A stretch of DNA of 64,000 nt, from contig NW_024037076.1 of NCBI RefSeq assembly GCF_015706575.1, positions 9,396,777-9,460,776 on the forward strand, read 5' to 3'. Shown in pieces: positions 1-10,600 of the stretch (its first letter is position 1; each line of letters begins with the position of its first letter). The DNA is from Patiria miniata. Its lineage: Eukaryota > Echinodermata > Asteroidea > Valvatida > Asterinidae. The notes under the pieces were generated by a model. The model saw nothing but the letters and a program-made list of their open reading frames with translations. It was not told where the DNA came from and made no database searches. The position numbers and the translations under genes are program-made.

Positions 1-626
1 GACGGCAGCTAAGCAAAAAAGCAACATGGCTTCAGCTCGATCTCGATAGAGTTGCAACTTGTGTTATTCTTCGCCCAAAGCATTAATCTGGCCAAGGTTT
101 ACTAAACGGTTGGTTACTCTTAAATAATTTATCTCAATGATTCAGTGACTAGTGTGATATTTAGTGATATTTTGTAAACCTAAAAGTTGTATTTTCTACA
201 CATGTGTATTTTCATAAGCATTGCTTTTAGTTTGGAAATTTGTGTGCATGTATATATAGTACATTTACTTGTAAGTGATATGTAATTTGAGCTGATTCTG
301 TTAACTAGGTTACACAAACTCTTGATAATTTCTTGTAACACATTCATTTTATTTTCTATTTTATTGTAGTTAATCTGTGCCTGTACCTGAGCCTGACATG
401 TGTACGACTACCAAAACTGTAAGAAGTTGTACAAAACAATACATTTTCTAGATCTGCGCACATCATTTTAGTCAGTAATCTGTGGCAGATTCAGTGACAG
501 TATACTGTTTGAAAGCCATGGGAGCAACGCTGAGACTTGACACTTTGATCAAACACACGGATTTGTACATACACATTATGTAATTTCCCCCAAGATGACG
601 CTATTATGGCAACTAAACGATTTAAT
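1..626. repeat. Diverged direct duplicate of 44318-44943
   Basis: The stretch beginning GACGGCAGCTAAGCAAAAAA recurs almost base for base at 44318-44943 in the same orientation, with scattered substitutions. It is part of the duplicated intron 1 region of the caspase-family loci. No coding signal was seen. Similarity at the distal copy stops where the 4.8-kb foldback element begins. Confidence 0.85.
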
Positions 627-878
627 AGCTTAATGCACTCAGCTATAAAGTCTGAGGTAGTACAACACTCAGTGGCCTTTTTTTGTTGTTTTCGTGCCAG
701 AGAGAATGAACTTATATTCGTTGCGGCTGTGAAGTGCTGACGCTTTCATGTCTAATAAAAACAATAACAAAAAGGCAAGTTCCCCTCCTCTCAACCCCCC
801 CCCCCCTCCGCTAGTGACATCAGTACACTCCCAAAGAGGTCGTAGTTCGATCTTCTTTCTTGGATCCTCGGCATTACT
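499..878. repeat. Exon-less copy of the sequence next to caspase-family exon 1
   Basis: This stretch matches 2624-2947 in the same orientation, including the shared TATACTGTTTGAAAGCCATG and TCTTTCTTGGATCCTCGGCA segments. At 2947 the matching copy runs into the splice donor and then exon 1 (2952-3030). Here the similarity stops right at that border: the sequence reads CATTACTAG instead of CATTACTCACC. The exon and its donor are therefore absent from this copy. Confidence 0.75.
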
Positions 879-1002
879 AGATATATATTATTTGAGAATA
901 CAATTAAGCTCTGTCACAGACATTTAATAATGATGAAATATCACCCCTATCCCTTAGTGGTATATAAAAAAGGCCCGAAAGAAATTTAAGATTCGTATTT
1001 AC

Positions 1003-1107
1003 CTGTAGGCGGCGGAGCGTTAGTGACATTGAAGGTAACTTGACTTGACCCAACAATGGTAGGGTTGTAAGTACCCGTAACAGTGCCGATGTTTCCGACT
1101 TGCGCAC
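1003..1107 (-). CDS. Caspase-family prodomain exon 2 (locus at left edge)
   Basis: This is a 105-nt exon of 34 codons, entered and left in phase 1, with acceptor ...CAACAG and donor GTAAATAC. It encodes a Gly/Asn/Thr/Val-rich peptide containing GTYNPTIVGSSQVTFNV and ending PPP. It aligns with exon 2 of the intact caspase gene (24962-25084) and with the copies at 43232 and 51368. In the family this exon carries the putative RHIM/amyloid-like motif, here with core TIVG. Exon 1 of the same locus lies at 2952-3030. Exon 3 and the protease exons would lie beyond the left edge, so function cannot be judged. The glutamine-rich start and the glutamate-arginine end of the other copies are missing. Confidence 0.6.
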
Positions 1108-1252
1108 CTGTTGATATTAATTCATAACGTATGCTTATTGATATTTCTAAAACAATTCTGTGTTTTAATTTGCTCAAAATCATGTTAGTGGAGGTTACTA
1201 ATTTGCGAATGATCAAATATCGAGGTGAGAGGGCACATACCTACATACATGT

Positions 1253-2626
1253 AGTAATAGCAGAGTTGCTGACTCGAGTCATGTGACTTGGACTCGAGTC
1301 GGACTCGAGTTGCTATTTTTGTGACTTGTGACTTGACTTGTAAATACCAGCTTTGACCTGTGACTTGACTTGGACATGCAAACAATGACTTGTGACTTGA
1401 CTTGGGATTGCAAAATAAAATGACTTGTTACCAACCCAAGTCAGACGCTACTCGAGCGACTCAATACACTTTAATTAAGCTATTATACTTTTAATTAGCT
1501 ATTCGGTTTACGCCTTACGTGCATTAAAAAACGGACTTTTGCTTGCGCGGTTTCTACTTCGCCCAGCTGCAGCTGTAGATCATATCAGTGAGCTGAGCTG
1601 TTACGTTGCGTACGCGCGCGTGAGTGAAATAAATAGTGACCTCAATATGTCATGATTGACAAGCAAGCATGGCGGCTTCTAGCGGTGTTGTTCCACAGGT
1701 GGTGAGTTTCGCACGTGTATTCAGTCATGGAGGAATAATTATGAGGCCACACAGAGCAAAGTTGAGTGATACTATGCTATAAAATGTTGTTTGTACATGA
1801 AAATTTATATATATTTTTAAATTGAAGTCGCCCAACACAAGGCCCAAAAGGCCACTCAAGGTGTTTATAAAATAAATGCAGTTTATAGATGCAGCGAGAA
1901 AGTTTCATTCCAGAAAATAGACCTCAGTGACTGAATCCAGTAAAATGAATAGTTCCCACTAGTTTCAAAAGTTTTCAATAAGACTGTCATAACAAACTAC
2001 AGTTTCCAATGACCAAGTCTCTTGCTTAATGTAATGGTTGAACAAACTTTGAAAGGAACCTTTCATGAAAAGAAAGCAGGCCTTTGTCAATTGCATGTAA
2101 AATACCGGATAGCCTAACCCATTGGTAGGCGTTTAGACTTTATTATACATGAAAGTTGAACAATAAAGTGTTAGTATACTACATGTAATCGAGTGAGTGA
2201 AGTCTTTTTTTCATGTCATCTCAACATTTATTTCTACAATGTAAAGTAAATTTATTAAAGTATACAAAGGGCTAATATCCGACAGATATGTGATAAACTA
2301 CAAGAATAGTAATTGCAACACATTGAACAAGGGGAATTAAGGAGGCGTGTTCAAAATAACTCGTAAGTTGACGCCAGGTTCTTTTAGCTTATTACGGTTG
2401 GACAAAATAATGTGCAACTTGACGTGTTCTTGGACAAAGATACTTGTGACTTGACTTGTTTTTAGACCAAATGACTTGTGACTTGACTTGTGACTGGACC
2501 TAATGACTTGTGACTTGACTTGTGACTGGACCTAATGACTTGTGACTTGACTTGGACTTGCAAACAATGACTTGTGACTTGACTTGGACTTGCAAAAAAT
2601 GACTTGCTGCCACCTCTGAGTAATAG
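1253..2626. mobile_element. hAT-type DNA transposon with 8-bp target duplication
   Basis: The element spans 1261-2618. It is flanked on both sides by the identical octamer AGTAATAG (1253-1260 and 2619-2626), the 8-bp target duplication expected of hAT transposons. The ends are CAGAGTTGCTGAC and, inverted, CAGAGGTGGCAGC. Both subterminal regions (about 1270-1430 and 2430-2610) hold dense arrays of GACTTGTGACTTGACTTG-like units, and CTCGAGTC occurs near the left end. No transposase was recognised, so it looks non-autonomous. A small ATG reading frame at 1670 (MAASSGVVPQ) is unassigned. It lies in intron 1 of the left-edge caspase-family locus. Confidence 0.85.
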
Positions 2627-2951
2627 TATACTGTTTGAAAGCCATGGGAACAACGTTGAGTCTTAACACTTTGATCAAGTTAAAACACATAGATGTGTAC
2701 GAGATTTCTCCCAAGATGACGCTATTGTGACAACTATACGATTCAATAGCTTTATGCACTCAGCTAAGTCTAAGGTAGTACAACACTCATTGGTATTGTT
2801 TGTTTTCGCGCTAGAGAGAATGTACTTGTACTCACATAAAAATAACAAAAAGGCAAGTTCCGCTTCTCTTCCCCCCCCCACTAGTGTCATCAGTATACTC
2901 CCAAAGAGGTCGTAGTTCGATCTTCTTTCTTGGATCCTCGGCATTACTCAC

Positions 2952-3030
2952 CTTCTGGTACCTGGGGTGCCTTGGGCTCCTCTTTCTTCTTGCCATCGTC
3001 CGTCTGCCTCTTCTCACGATGTCCACTCAT
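2952..3030 (-). CDS. Caspase-family first coding exon (left-edge locus)
   Basis: An ATG at 3030 opens 26 codons and one base, then the donor GTGAGTAATG. The peptide begins MSGHREKRQTDDGKKKEE and is highly charged. It aligns with exon 1 of the intact caspase gene (MSGHYERDQTDDSK) and with the copy at 55742-55826. The start is supported by this conservation and by the same phase-1 exit. The upstream sequence is also shared by all three loci. Exon 2 of this locus is at 1003-1107, so intron 1 is about 1.84 kb, of which 1.37 kb is the hAT element. Whether the gene beyond the window is intact is unknown. Confidence 0.65.
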
Positions 3031-4140
3031 GGTTCTTTTTTATCTCTCCTTAACAAGCCCTGTAAGTAATTGTAAAACATTTTACTCTTTGTATACATTT
3101 TCAACCAAAGACCACTGAAATACAAACAGAATGAGCAAAACTGCAATGTGTAAGCAAATACAAAACTATATTAGCACACAAAAAGAGCTCTTGGGCTCCC
3201 CAAAACGTGCATTTTGTATACAGCGGACGTATTCATTAACGACATTTCAAGCTATTGCCTCCAAAGTGGCACCTGAGCACTTATAACCACTTTACTGGAA
3301 CTATACACGGATCAGTTTGTGTTTCGGTCTTCAATATACATCCTCGTCAGGCTCCTTTATATATCAACGAAAACATATCTTCAAAAAACGATCTGTTGGA
3401 TTGGTAATTTGTTAATCGTTAACAAAATAGTTATATAAAACACCCACATACAGTCTACTGGAAGTTATAAATTGTTTCCGTAATCCACAAACCTACTTCG
3501 ATTGGAAGTCAGTTGGTATGTGTTTATTTAAAAGTGTTTGGGTATGGTACGCATACATAAAAATGATTATTCGAATACGGTAAAACAAAATATGAGGTTT
3601 GAATGGTACAGAATCGATTTTAACCAAAATACAGTCAATAATTGTGGTAATTGTATTTACACAAATTCCATGAGGCTGGGATTATTTTGATCCCGCTCAT
3701 CGATATAAAAAAATACTGAACAAACAACTACATGCGTCCTGGTACATCAATGCATTTGGGATTTCCCAACGTGTAGTCGACTATTGTGAAAAGCAAACAA
3801 AGATCCACAAAGGTCAAAAGGTGCATGGTATTTATCATTAGCAGTCGACGATATTCAAATGCTCATGCCATGATAAGTTTCCTTTTTGGTTGTGTACTTG
3901 ATAAGTTCAAAACGTGGTTTTTATTCCAATTTACGACACATTTGACTGGCGGGGTTAAGCACACAGTAGTAGGTTGCGTACATGTCTTGATACGCTCTAG
4001 CAGGATTGGGGGGCAAAGTTCTTCTGTACGTACTTTGCGTGAACAGTTGGCTAATTGTTCATGATACACGGCATGGTTGTCGTTTGCCAAACTGATCGTT
4101 AAGCACAGTATGTTTCCATGAAATATATACCTGCCTAACA
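3031..4140. repeat. Upstream region of caspase-family exon 1, copy 1 of 3
   Basis: Sequence upstream (minus-strand sense) of exon 1 is related to 25519-26720 and 55827-56980. Shared landmarks include CTCCCCAAAACGT and the TGGCACCTGAGCAC block. It presumably contains the promoter and 5' UTR, but no core promoter element was fixed with confidence. Reading frames of 92 codons on both strands here are not conserved in the other copies. Confidence 0.6.
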
Positions 4141-5212
4141 TTTTAAATGTTGGCGTTGGATGAAGTTAACATAAACACGGTAGGCACTCGCTGCAAATAA
4201 TTATAATTTTGAGTCGTTGACATAAACAAACAAACAAGCATATTATAAAAGCTCCCTAGGTCTATTTGCTTATAAAACCACGATATTAATTGTAATATCT
4301 GTAAATGCTGTCTGTCAATACCAACATCTAGATTAAAGGGAAAGTACATAAATGGCTTTTGCTGTAATTTTCAGAAATGAACTATTTGAGAGGTTAGTAT
4401 AATAGATCAAATATTATTACACTGACATTTTTGAAGTTTGGTGTTCGAAAAGGTTGGAAAAACCAAGAAAAACAAAAATGTTCAAGTAGTCTGGTTCCCT
4501 GACTTCACAAAAGATAAAATGGATCAATTTATAGATGATGGAAAATTGTTAGGCAAGGGAACCAGTCTAGCTGGCCTGAACCCATTCATGAACATGTAAC
4601 TAAACAAAATTTGGACTGGAAATTTGGACTGAAAAAATGTTAAATTTGGAGTAAATTTGGAGCAGTATTGAAAAATAGTTAGGTTTTTCTAACGCTGGTC
4701 GGCCGACCACCGTTGGAAATGTTTACAAAAATATGTGTTTATTTGTTTATTCGTTTATTTTTTCCTTGTGCATGCGAATGCTTAGAAAGCTTAATTGGTT
4801 GCCTAACGGTATAGCTAATAAATCCATTTCGAGAGCTTTAATTGCATCATGTTTTGGTTTTCCTTTTAAGTAGGTAGTGACAATCTCCGTGTTTAGGGGC
4901 TCGACGTTTGATTGAATTTTTATCCTGTTTAGAAAAAAAAGTATACATGTTATTGTTGCGTGTATACACAAGTGCTGCTCTTGAAAGAATATTTCTTCAG
5001 CCTAGAATGATGGGGGGGGGGGGGCACTTGTGCTAGTTATTACAAATATATACATCTTGCGCCCTACTTTCATTATTATTACTTGGCTTTACACCCGGTG
5101 TAGGCCTTAGCTCTGTATTTCTAATAAAAAAAGTTGCCAGCCCATCCAGCAAACTAAACCTGCCGGCTGTACCCCTCACCTTGCAACCTTTGCAAAATTG
5201 AAGATATTCTTC
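4141..5212. other. No gene recognised
   Basis: AT-rich non-coding sequence. It contains a run of twelve G at about 5012. No splice-bounded coding exon, RNA gene or clear transposon end was seen. Confidence 0.5.
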
Positions 5213-5220
5213 CGATGCTT

Positions 5221-6215
5221 ATGAGTGTGAAGTCTGTCAGTTTACGTGGGAAGGTACGAGCATTTCAAGCACTGATGGAAGAGCACAAAGCTGATGTGAT
5301 CTGCACCACCAAAGCCCACTTAGACAGCGCTATTCGGAATTCTGCCATATGAACTGTTTCCTAAGGCCTTTAACAATGTTTATTGGACCGAACATTTTCT
5401 GCTATGAAACATGAGTGCTTCCTTGTCAAGAACTGGATACCGAGTCTGAAATTATTGAGGATCTGATTTTGCTCCAAGGCTCAAGACAGGGAACTCTTCT
5501 GTTAGGCTGTTACTATCGCTTAAATTTGCTAACCCTGCCGTCTAGCGAACGGAAACATCCTGATTCACCATTGGAAAAGATTCCGCACAGATCTCTGAAG
5601 TGTGCCAAATATCATTTTAAGCGGTGACTACAATGCCAAATCTATCAGTTGAGGGAGGTGGGATACAGACTTCCACATCAGGCGATACCCATCTCATTGA
5701 CATGTAAATAATGCACTTCTTGATTCAGCAAGTTCCGGAGCCAACACGTAGGCCTATCACTGAAACTACAGCTAACACCTCAGATGTGTTGTTCAGTTCC
5801 ATTCCAAGCAGTATTGTTCAAGTGAAGTTCTACACCCGAGGCGCCATTCTGGCAACAGGACCACTGCTAACGCGACTAACTGCAAGATGTCGCGGATAAA
5901 TATAAATGTATCCTGGGCGATTACCACATCCCAGTGTGCTTCAAACCAGCCGACACTCTCTGACAGAGCCTGGTGCATCCCAAAGACAAGAACACCAGAC
6001 AGACCGAAACAGAGCAACATTGTTTACGGCAAATGTGAAATGTTGAGAAGGAACCTGAAGCATTGCTCCAAATCGGCAAAAAAATATCAGCGTGTGATAC
6101 TCGATCTTGTGCCTCAAATCCCAAGTATGCATCAACTGTATGTGATCGTTCGAGGCAACATCTTAAAAAAAAAAAATCAGCTTGAAATGGTCCAGAGTCG
6201 TGCTGCCTGAGCATG
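5221..6215 (+). mobile_element. Decayed non-LTR retrotransposon (LINE) endonuclease fragment, copy A
   Basis: The plus-strand frames, interrupted by stops and frameshifts, show an apurinic-endonuclease-like order. First comes VSLRGKVRAFQAL...ADVICTTKAH near 5230-5330, which resembles the N-terminal strand and Glu-containing motif of LINE endonucleases. Then comes LLLGCYYR near 5500, then GDYNAKSISWG near 5620. This order resembles CR1/Jockey-type elements. No reverse transcriptase was found. A second degraded copy lies at 60885-61670. It is clearly inactive. Confidence 0.6.
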
Positions 6216-6229
6216 CATTGCTTACAATT

Positions 6230-7330
6230 ATACTAAAGGAATGCAATTTGATTAATAACAGTGCAACAACTGACCTTTATGGTACCTTGTACGCTTTAAC
6301 AAATGTATTTTTATCTTGGGGGAATTCCACGCCATTGGAATTACACGCCATTATGCCTGTTGGTTTCGTAGACCTAAATTCATACTTTATTAATCCAGTT
6401 GAGTCATATTTATCGATTCACATTATGGTAAAGGTTTTAAAAACCAAATTTCATATCAAAAAAGTTAATTTGGAGGTCTGAAAACAGATATTTTTGGATG
6501 ACTTACCTTTAGACGATGCGACAGCTCGACCGACAACTCACTTATAAAACAAAGGTGTGTGAATAGTCAATCACGTGAGAAGAAAAAGAGCGCGCGCCCT
6601 CATTCGTTTTGTCAATTAGCGTAAATAACTTTATGACCAGGGGAGATGGGCCATTAAATTGTCCCCGCCATATTCGTTACGTGAAATAAAAATCTTTTAA
6701 CTTTCCAGTATTCAAAATGAATTGAAATAGTTCTGAAACTTTAAAATACACGGTTTCAATGTAAAGTTAAGAAACGTAAAGCAAGCGTGCAAGTTTGCAT
6801 CAGTAGCGCCCCTTTTAGTGTCATGTGGTGTCCAGCCCAGCCGCCCCCCGCCCGCTTTCATTAAGGCATGAAACTTTATACAGAAAGTTAAGTGTGAGAC
6901 ATATATTTCCTGATATGGAGGCAACGCAAACTTCCCCATTGAGAGGCGTGGCAGCCATTTTGCAAAATGGGGGAATATTACTCATTGTGACCATTACCAC
7001 CATTATAATTTTCGTATGTGGTGGCCATTTTTGCATAATGTTTGCTAGCCAATGACCTAATCGGGTAGCATACGTCTTACGCACGGAGGCACTTTACCAA
7101 TGTTTTGCCCGTGTTTTTGTTAAAATGTTATTCGGGGAATGAGTTGTTCCAGTTCAACCATAGACATCTAACGAAAACCTATACCCGCCTATGATATTAC
7201 ATTGTTTAATTCTGGATGCAAAACGCTGTCACATGACCACCATGTTACGCCAACACTATTGGATATCCTACATTGTGCGTTAACTTAATGGTCTGGAAAT
7301 AAATACATGCTCATGTCAGGTCTAGGGGTT
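6230..7330. repeat. Interspersed repeat unit, copy A
   Basis: This non-coding unit recurs at 26826-27995 (copy B) and 61650-64000 (copy C). Landmarks are CATTTATCGATTCACATTATGG-like sequence, GCGTAAATAACTTTATGACC, a poly-C tract and TGTTTAATTCTGGATGCAAA. Copies A and C both carry the LINE fragment just upstream, so they share a duplication history. The reading frames in it are not conserved and are not called. Confidence 0.7.
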
Positions 7331-7730
7331 TAAAGAATGTCGGCTTCACCAGAACGACTGTCTTGTGGTTGGGCTGGTAAGGTCAAATATCTGATACTAA
7401 TGTGCACCTTTTGACTAAAGCATAAAACTTCATAAAATGTTCAGATGTAGAGGCATTTCATATTGACCTCTGGTGACATTTGAAAGGTCAGTCACCTTTA
7501 TATACTCTACTTATAACAACTGTTCTTGAGAACACCACTCCCATATGACCCAAGTCCATGTCATAGGTCTTCAGGCCATTAAAAAAAATAATGATCAGGT
7601 GTAGAAAAAAATTGCATTCCACCTCTTTTGACTTTACAGAGGTCAATGACCTTTGTATACCGTATTTATCATTATTTATATGATTAACTCTTCAAACCCC
7701 AACTTTTTCAAGACAAGTCTGAGTGACACT

Positions 7731-8409
7731 CAGTTGTAACGAGTCACTGATTTTTGTGACTCGAGTCGAGTCGAGTCATTTTAAAGAAGTGACTAGAGTC
7801 GAGTCGAGTCATTTTAAAGAAGTGACTCGAGTCCAGTCGAGTCACTAGGTCCAAAGGTCGAGTCGAGTCGAGTCGAGTAGAGTCAAATATTTAGCTCGAG
7901 TCAATTCGAGTCACGAATATTTGATTACTATATACCAATATTTAAAAAAAAAAGGAGCCATAAGTTTAGCCAGCGTTCGAATCCAGGAGCTTTATAAGAA
8001 ATCGCCTAAAGCCAATGATGAAACAGCGAATTAGAAAATGTGTTTAAAAATCTGGTTCCTGGATAGTATTTTGTGCGTTCTAGAACCATAAGGTGGGAGT
8101 CTGTGACACGTTGTATATTTATGCATGACTAATTCGCAAAGCGAAGTGAGCATGAATTTTGCACCGTAAGTCATTGCAAATATTTTTCGCAAAAGTGTGC
8201 TTTTATTTGTGGGACTCGAGTCTTATTAGCCTTCGCTCGAGTCGAGTCGAGTCTTCTGATGAGGGACTCGAGTCGAGTCGAGTCATTTGCTCGCACGTGA
8301 CTCGAGTCGAGTTATTTACCCTTAGGGACTCGAGTCGAGTCGAGTCACCAAAAATTGTGACTCGAGTCGGACTCGAGTCGAGTCATTGACTTGTGTCATT
8401 ACAACTCTG
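7731..8409. mobile_element. hAT-like element with CTCGAGTC arrays
   Basis: The ends are CAGTTGTAACGAGTCA and, inverted, CAGAGTTGTAATGACA. These resemble each other and the ends of the hAT element at 1261-2618. Both subterminal regions are packed with tandem GAGTCGAGTC and CTCGAGTC units (7755-7915 and 8213-8390), leaving about 300 bp of unique centre. No matching 8-bp flank was found, so the assignment rests on the ends and the array layout. Confidence 0.6.
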
Positions 8410-9129
8410 CTATATGTTAGGTGCTCCTGCTATGAAAGAGATGTCCTGCAAACATTGAAAAAAATTTGTTTGCCCTATTTATAGATATTTATAAGATTTA
8501 TCGTTCAAAAGCCCACTTTTTCATGACCCGGGTCTAAAAGTTGGCTCTTCGTGCCATGAAAAGAATTTTCAGATGTAGGGACATCATATCTGAACTTTGA
8601 TATCCTTTGGGAGCACAATAAATTGTGAATACCTTATTCGTGGCTATATGTCATATTTATTCGTCAAACGCCAATTGTTCGTGCCGAAGCTGAGTGCAAA
8701 AGAAAGGTATTGTATCTATTATTCAACGGTCGTTTTATGAATTCAAACCGCACACAAACAACTGGGATAACATTTGACCTCTATTTCCCTTTTAGTATTT
8801 GCAGACGCAACATGATGCGACTTGAATAGAAGGCTTTGAGACATTCTGTACTATGGAATATGTAAGTGTCTAACAGTATTCACCCTTGGGTACCTATTAC
8901 ACTCTGTTGTATGTAGATGGACTTGAATAACCACATTTTATACCTGTTTACCAAGCCCACTGGTCACTGTTAGAGTATGATGCATGTCCAATGTACCACT
9001 TAATATTCTGTATCGCCTGTGTCCGCCCTTAAAAAGGGAAATGGAGATTAGAGGTCTTGAAAAAATTGTCTTTGGGGTATAAATTCATGACATGCTGTGG
9101 AGTATTAGTAAAAATACACTTCGTTTGCA
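8410..9129. other. No gene recognised
   Basis: Non-coding sequence with short matches to repeats elsewhere, for example the TGACCTCT...GTCA motif families also seen near 7440-7680. Nothing codes convincingly. Confidence 0.4.
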
Positions 9130-9790
9130 CTATAGGGAGTATAAAAGAGGAAACCCATATGTAAATATAAAATAATGACAAAATCTGATACATATTTTCA
9201 AATGCGATAAAGATCATGTGAAACGCCAATGTGTCCTCTTTCCAATGATACCTTGATTTGATTTTGTGTCTGTGGCCATGGATGACTAAACATTCGTTGT
9301 TATTCTGTCAAGGGTCAAAACCTGTACTGGTTAACCGTGCCTGGCGGAGCTTGATGGCTGGTTTCTTACGCAAGGTTGACATGGACTAGACATCGTGCAG
9401 AGCTTTGTGTGGAAAGAGGTGGTGGCCACGTTGAAGGCATTGGGTGTTGGGGATAACTTCAACAATGAGAGTGTTTAAATCACTGTGTCGAAATTGGATA
9501 TATTGGTTTAAAGAAAATGATGTATTCTTCCTTTAAATTAAGCCGATCCACATGCCCACAGTACCAGTTACCCTTTTGCACGAACTTGGCACAGTGCAGG
9601 TTTTGACCCTTGACAGATAAACTACGAAAGATCGGTCATCCGTGGCCACAGATTTATAATTCAGGTATCATTGGAAGAGGACACATTGGTGTTTCACATG
9701 ATCTTTAACTTTATTATTTATTTGAAAACATTTATTAGATATTTTATAATTTACATTTACATCTGTGTTTCCCTTTTTTGTTGTTGCTGA
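9130..9790. repeat. Inverted repeat (foldback) segment
   Basis: The left arm at about 9130-9330 is the reverse complement, with mismatches, of about 9595-9790. Both contain a TTTTGACCCTTGACAGA-type block and GTGTTTCACATGATCTTTA on opposite strands. The spacer holds GGCATTGGGTGT. Only one arm is clear in the related segment at 29170-29400. Confidence 0.65.
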
Positions 9791-10600
9791 TCCAGCCTGT
9801 ATTAAGACTTGAGTCATAAAAGTGGTCTTTGAAAGATTAAATAATAAAGATAATTAGCGGTAAATAGGGTTTACAAAGTTAATTCATTCATCTCTCATCT
9901 GAAATTCATATATCATTGCAAGAAGACCAACATTTCTGAAAAAGGGGTTTTGAACAGTAATGTATCTTATGAATATCCATAAATAGGCATACAGAGTCCA
10001 TTGACCTCTAAAGGGTCATTAGGTGTATAATATGAAATGCCTCTACATCTGAAAATGTTCTTCATGGGATGAAGAACCAAGTATTCAAAGTTCCATGCCT
10101 TAGTTACAAATTTCACAATTCTGTCACTCAACAGCCACACTATTGGAACAGATAGTCTTTGTGTTATTGCATTATAAATAAACTACATTTGACAGTAAAG
10201 GTCACCACCGAGGGACACTATACATGTAACTAGTTTTTGAGTAAAATAATAGTTTCTGTGATTTGGTCCTCATTATTAGATTTGTTCGTTTGAAATGTGA
10301 TAATTCATTAAACAAGCAAAAGTGATGCACAATTGTTATTGTAAAGCAGATTATTTTCGACACTTAACCGAAATCATACCCTTTGAATAGTTGAGCAAGC
10401 CGCCTTGCAACGTTTCACCTTAAATGGCAATATAAAATTGCAAACTTAGAAACATGACCGAAATTATTGTGAAAAGAGTATTTTAAAAACGTTACCGTCG
10501 TCATCGTTGTTGTCATAATCAGTGTCGTCATCATTGGTTTCTTCCCAAAAAACTCTTCAAAATGAAACGCGTGTTCAGACCGATTCTCAAATTCAGACGA
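9430..10600. repeat. Segment duplicated at 29070-30180
   Basis: Long collinear similarity in the same orientation, including TTTAAATCACTGTGTCGAA, TTCACCTTAAATGGCAATAT and a GTCATAATCAGTGTCGTCAT block. No conserved reading frame was seen. Confidence 0.75.
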
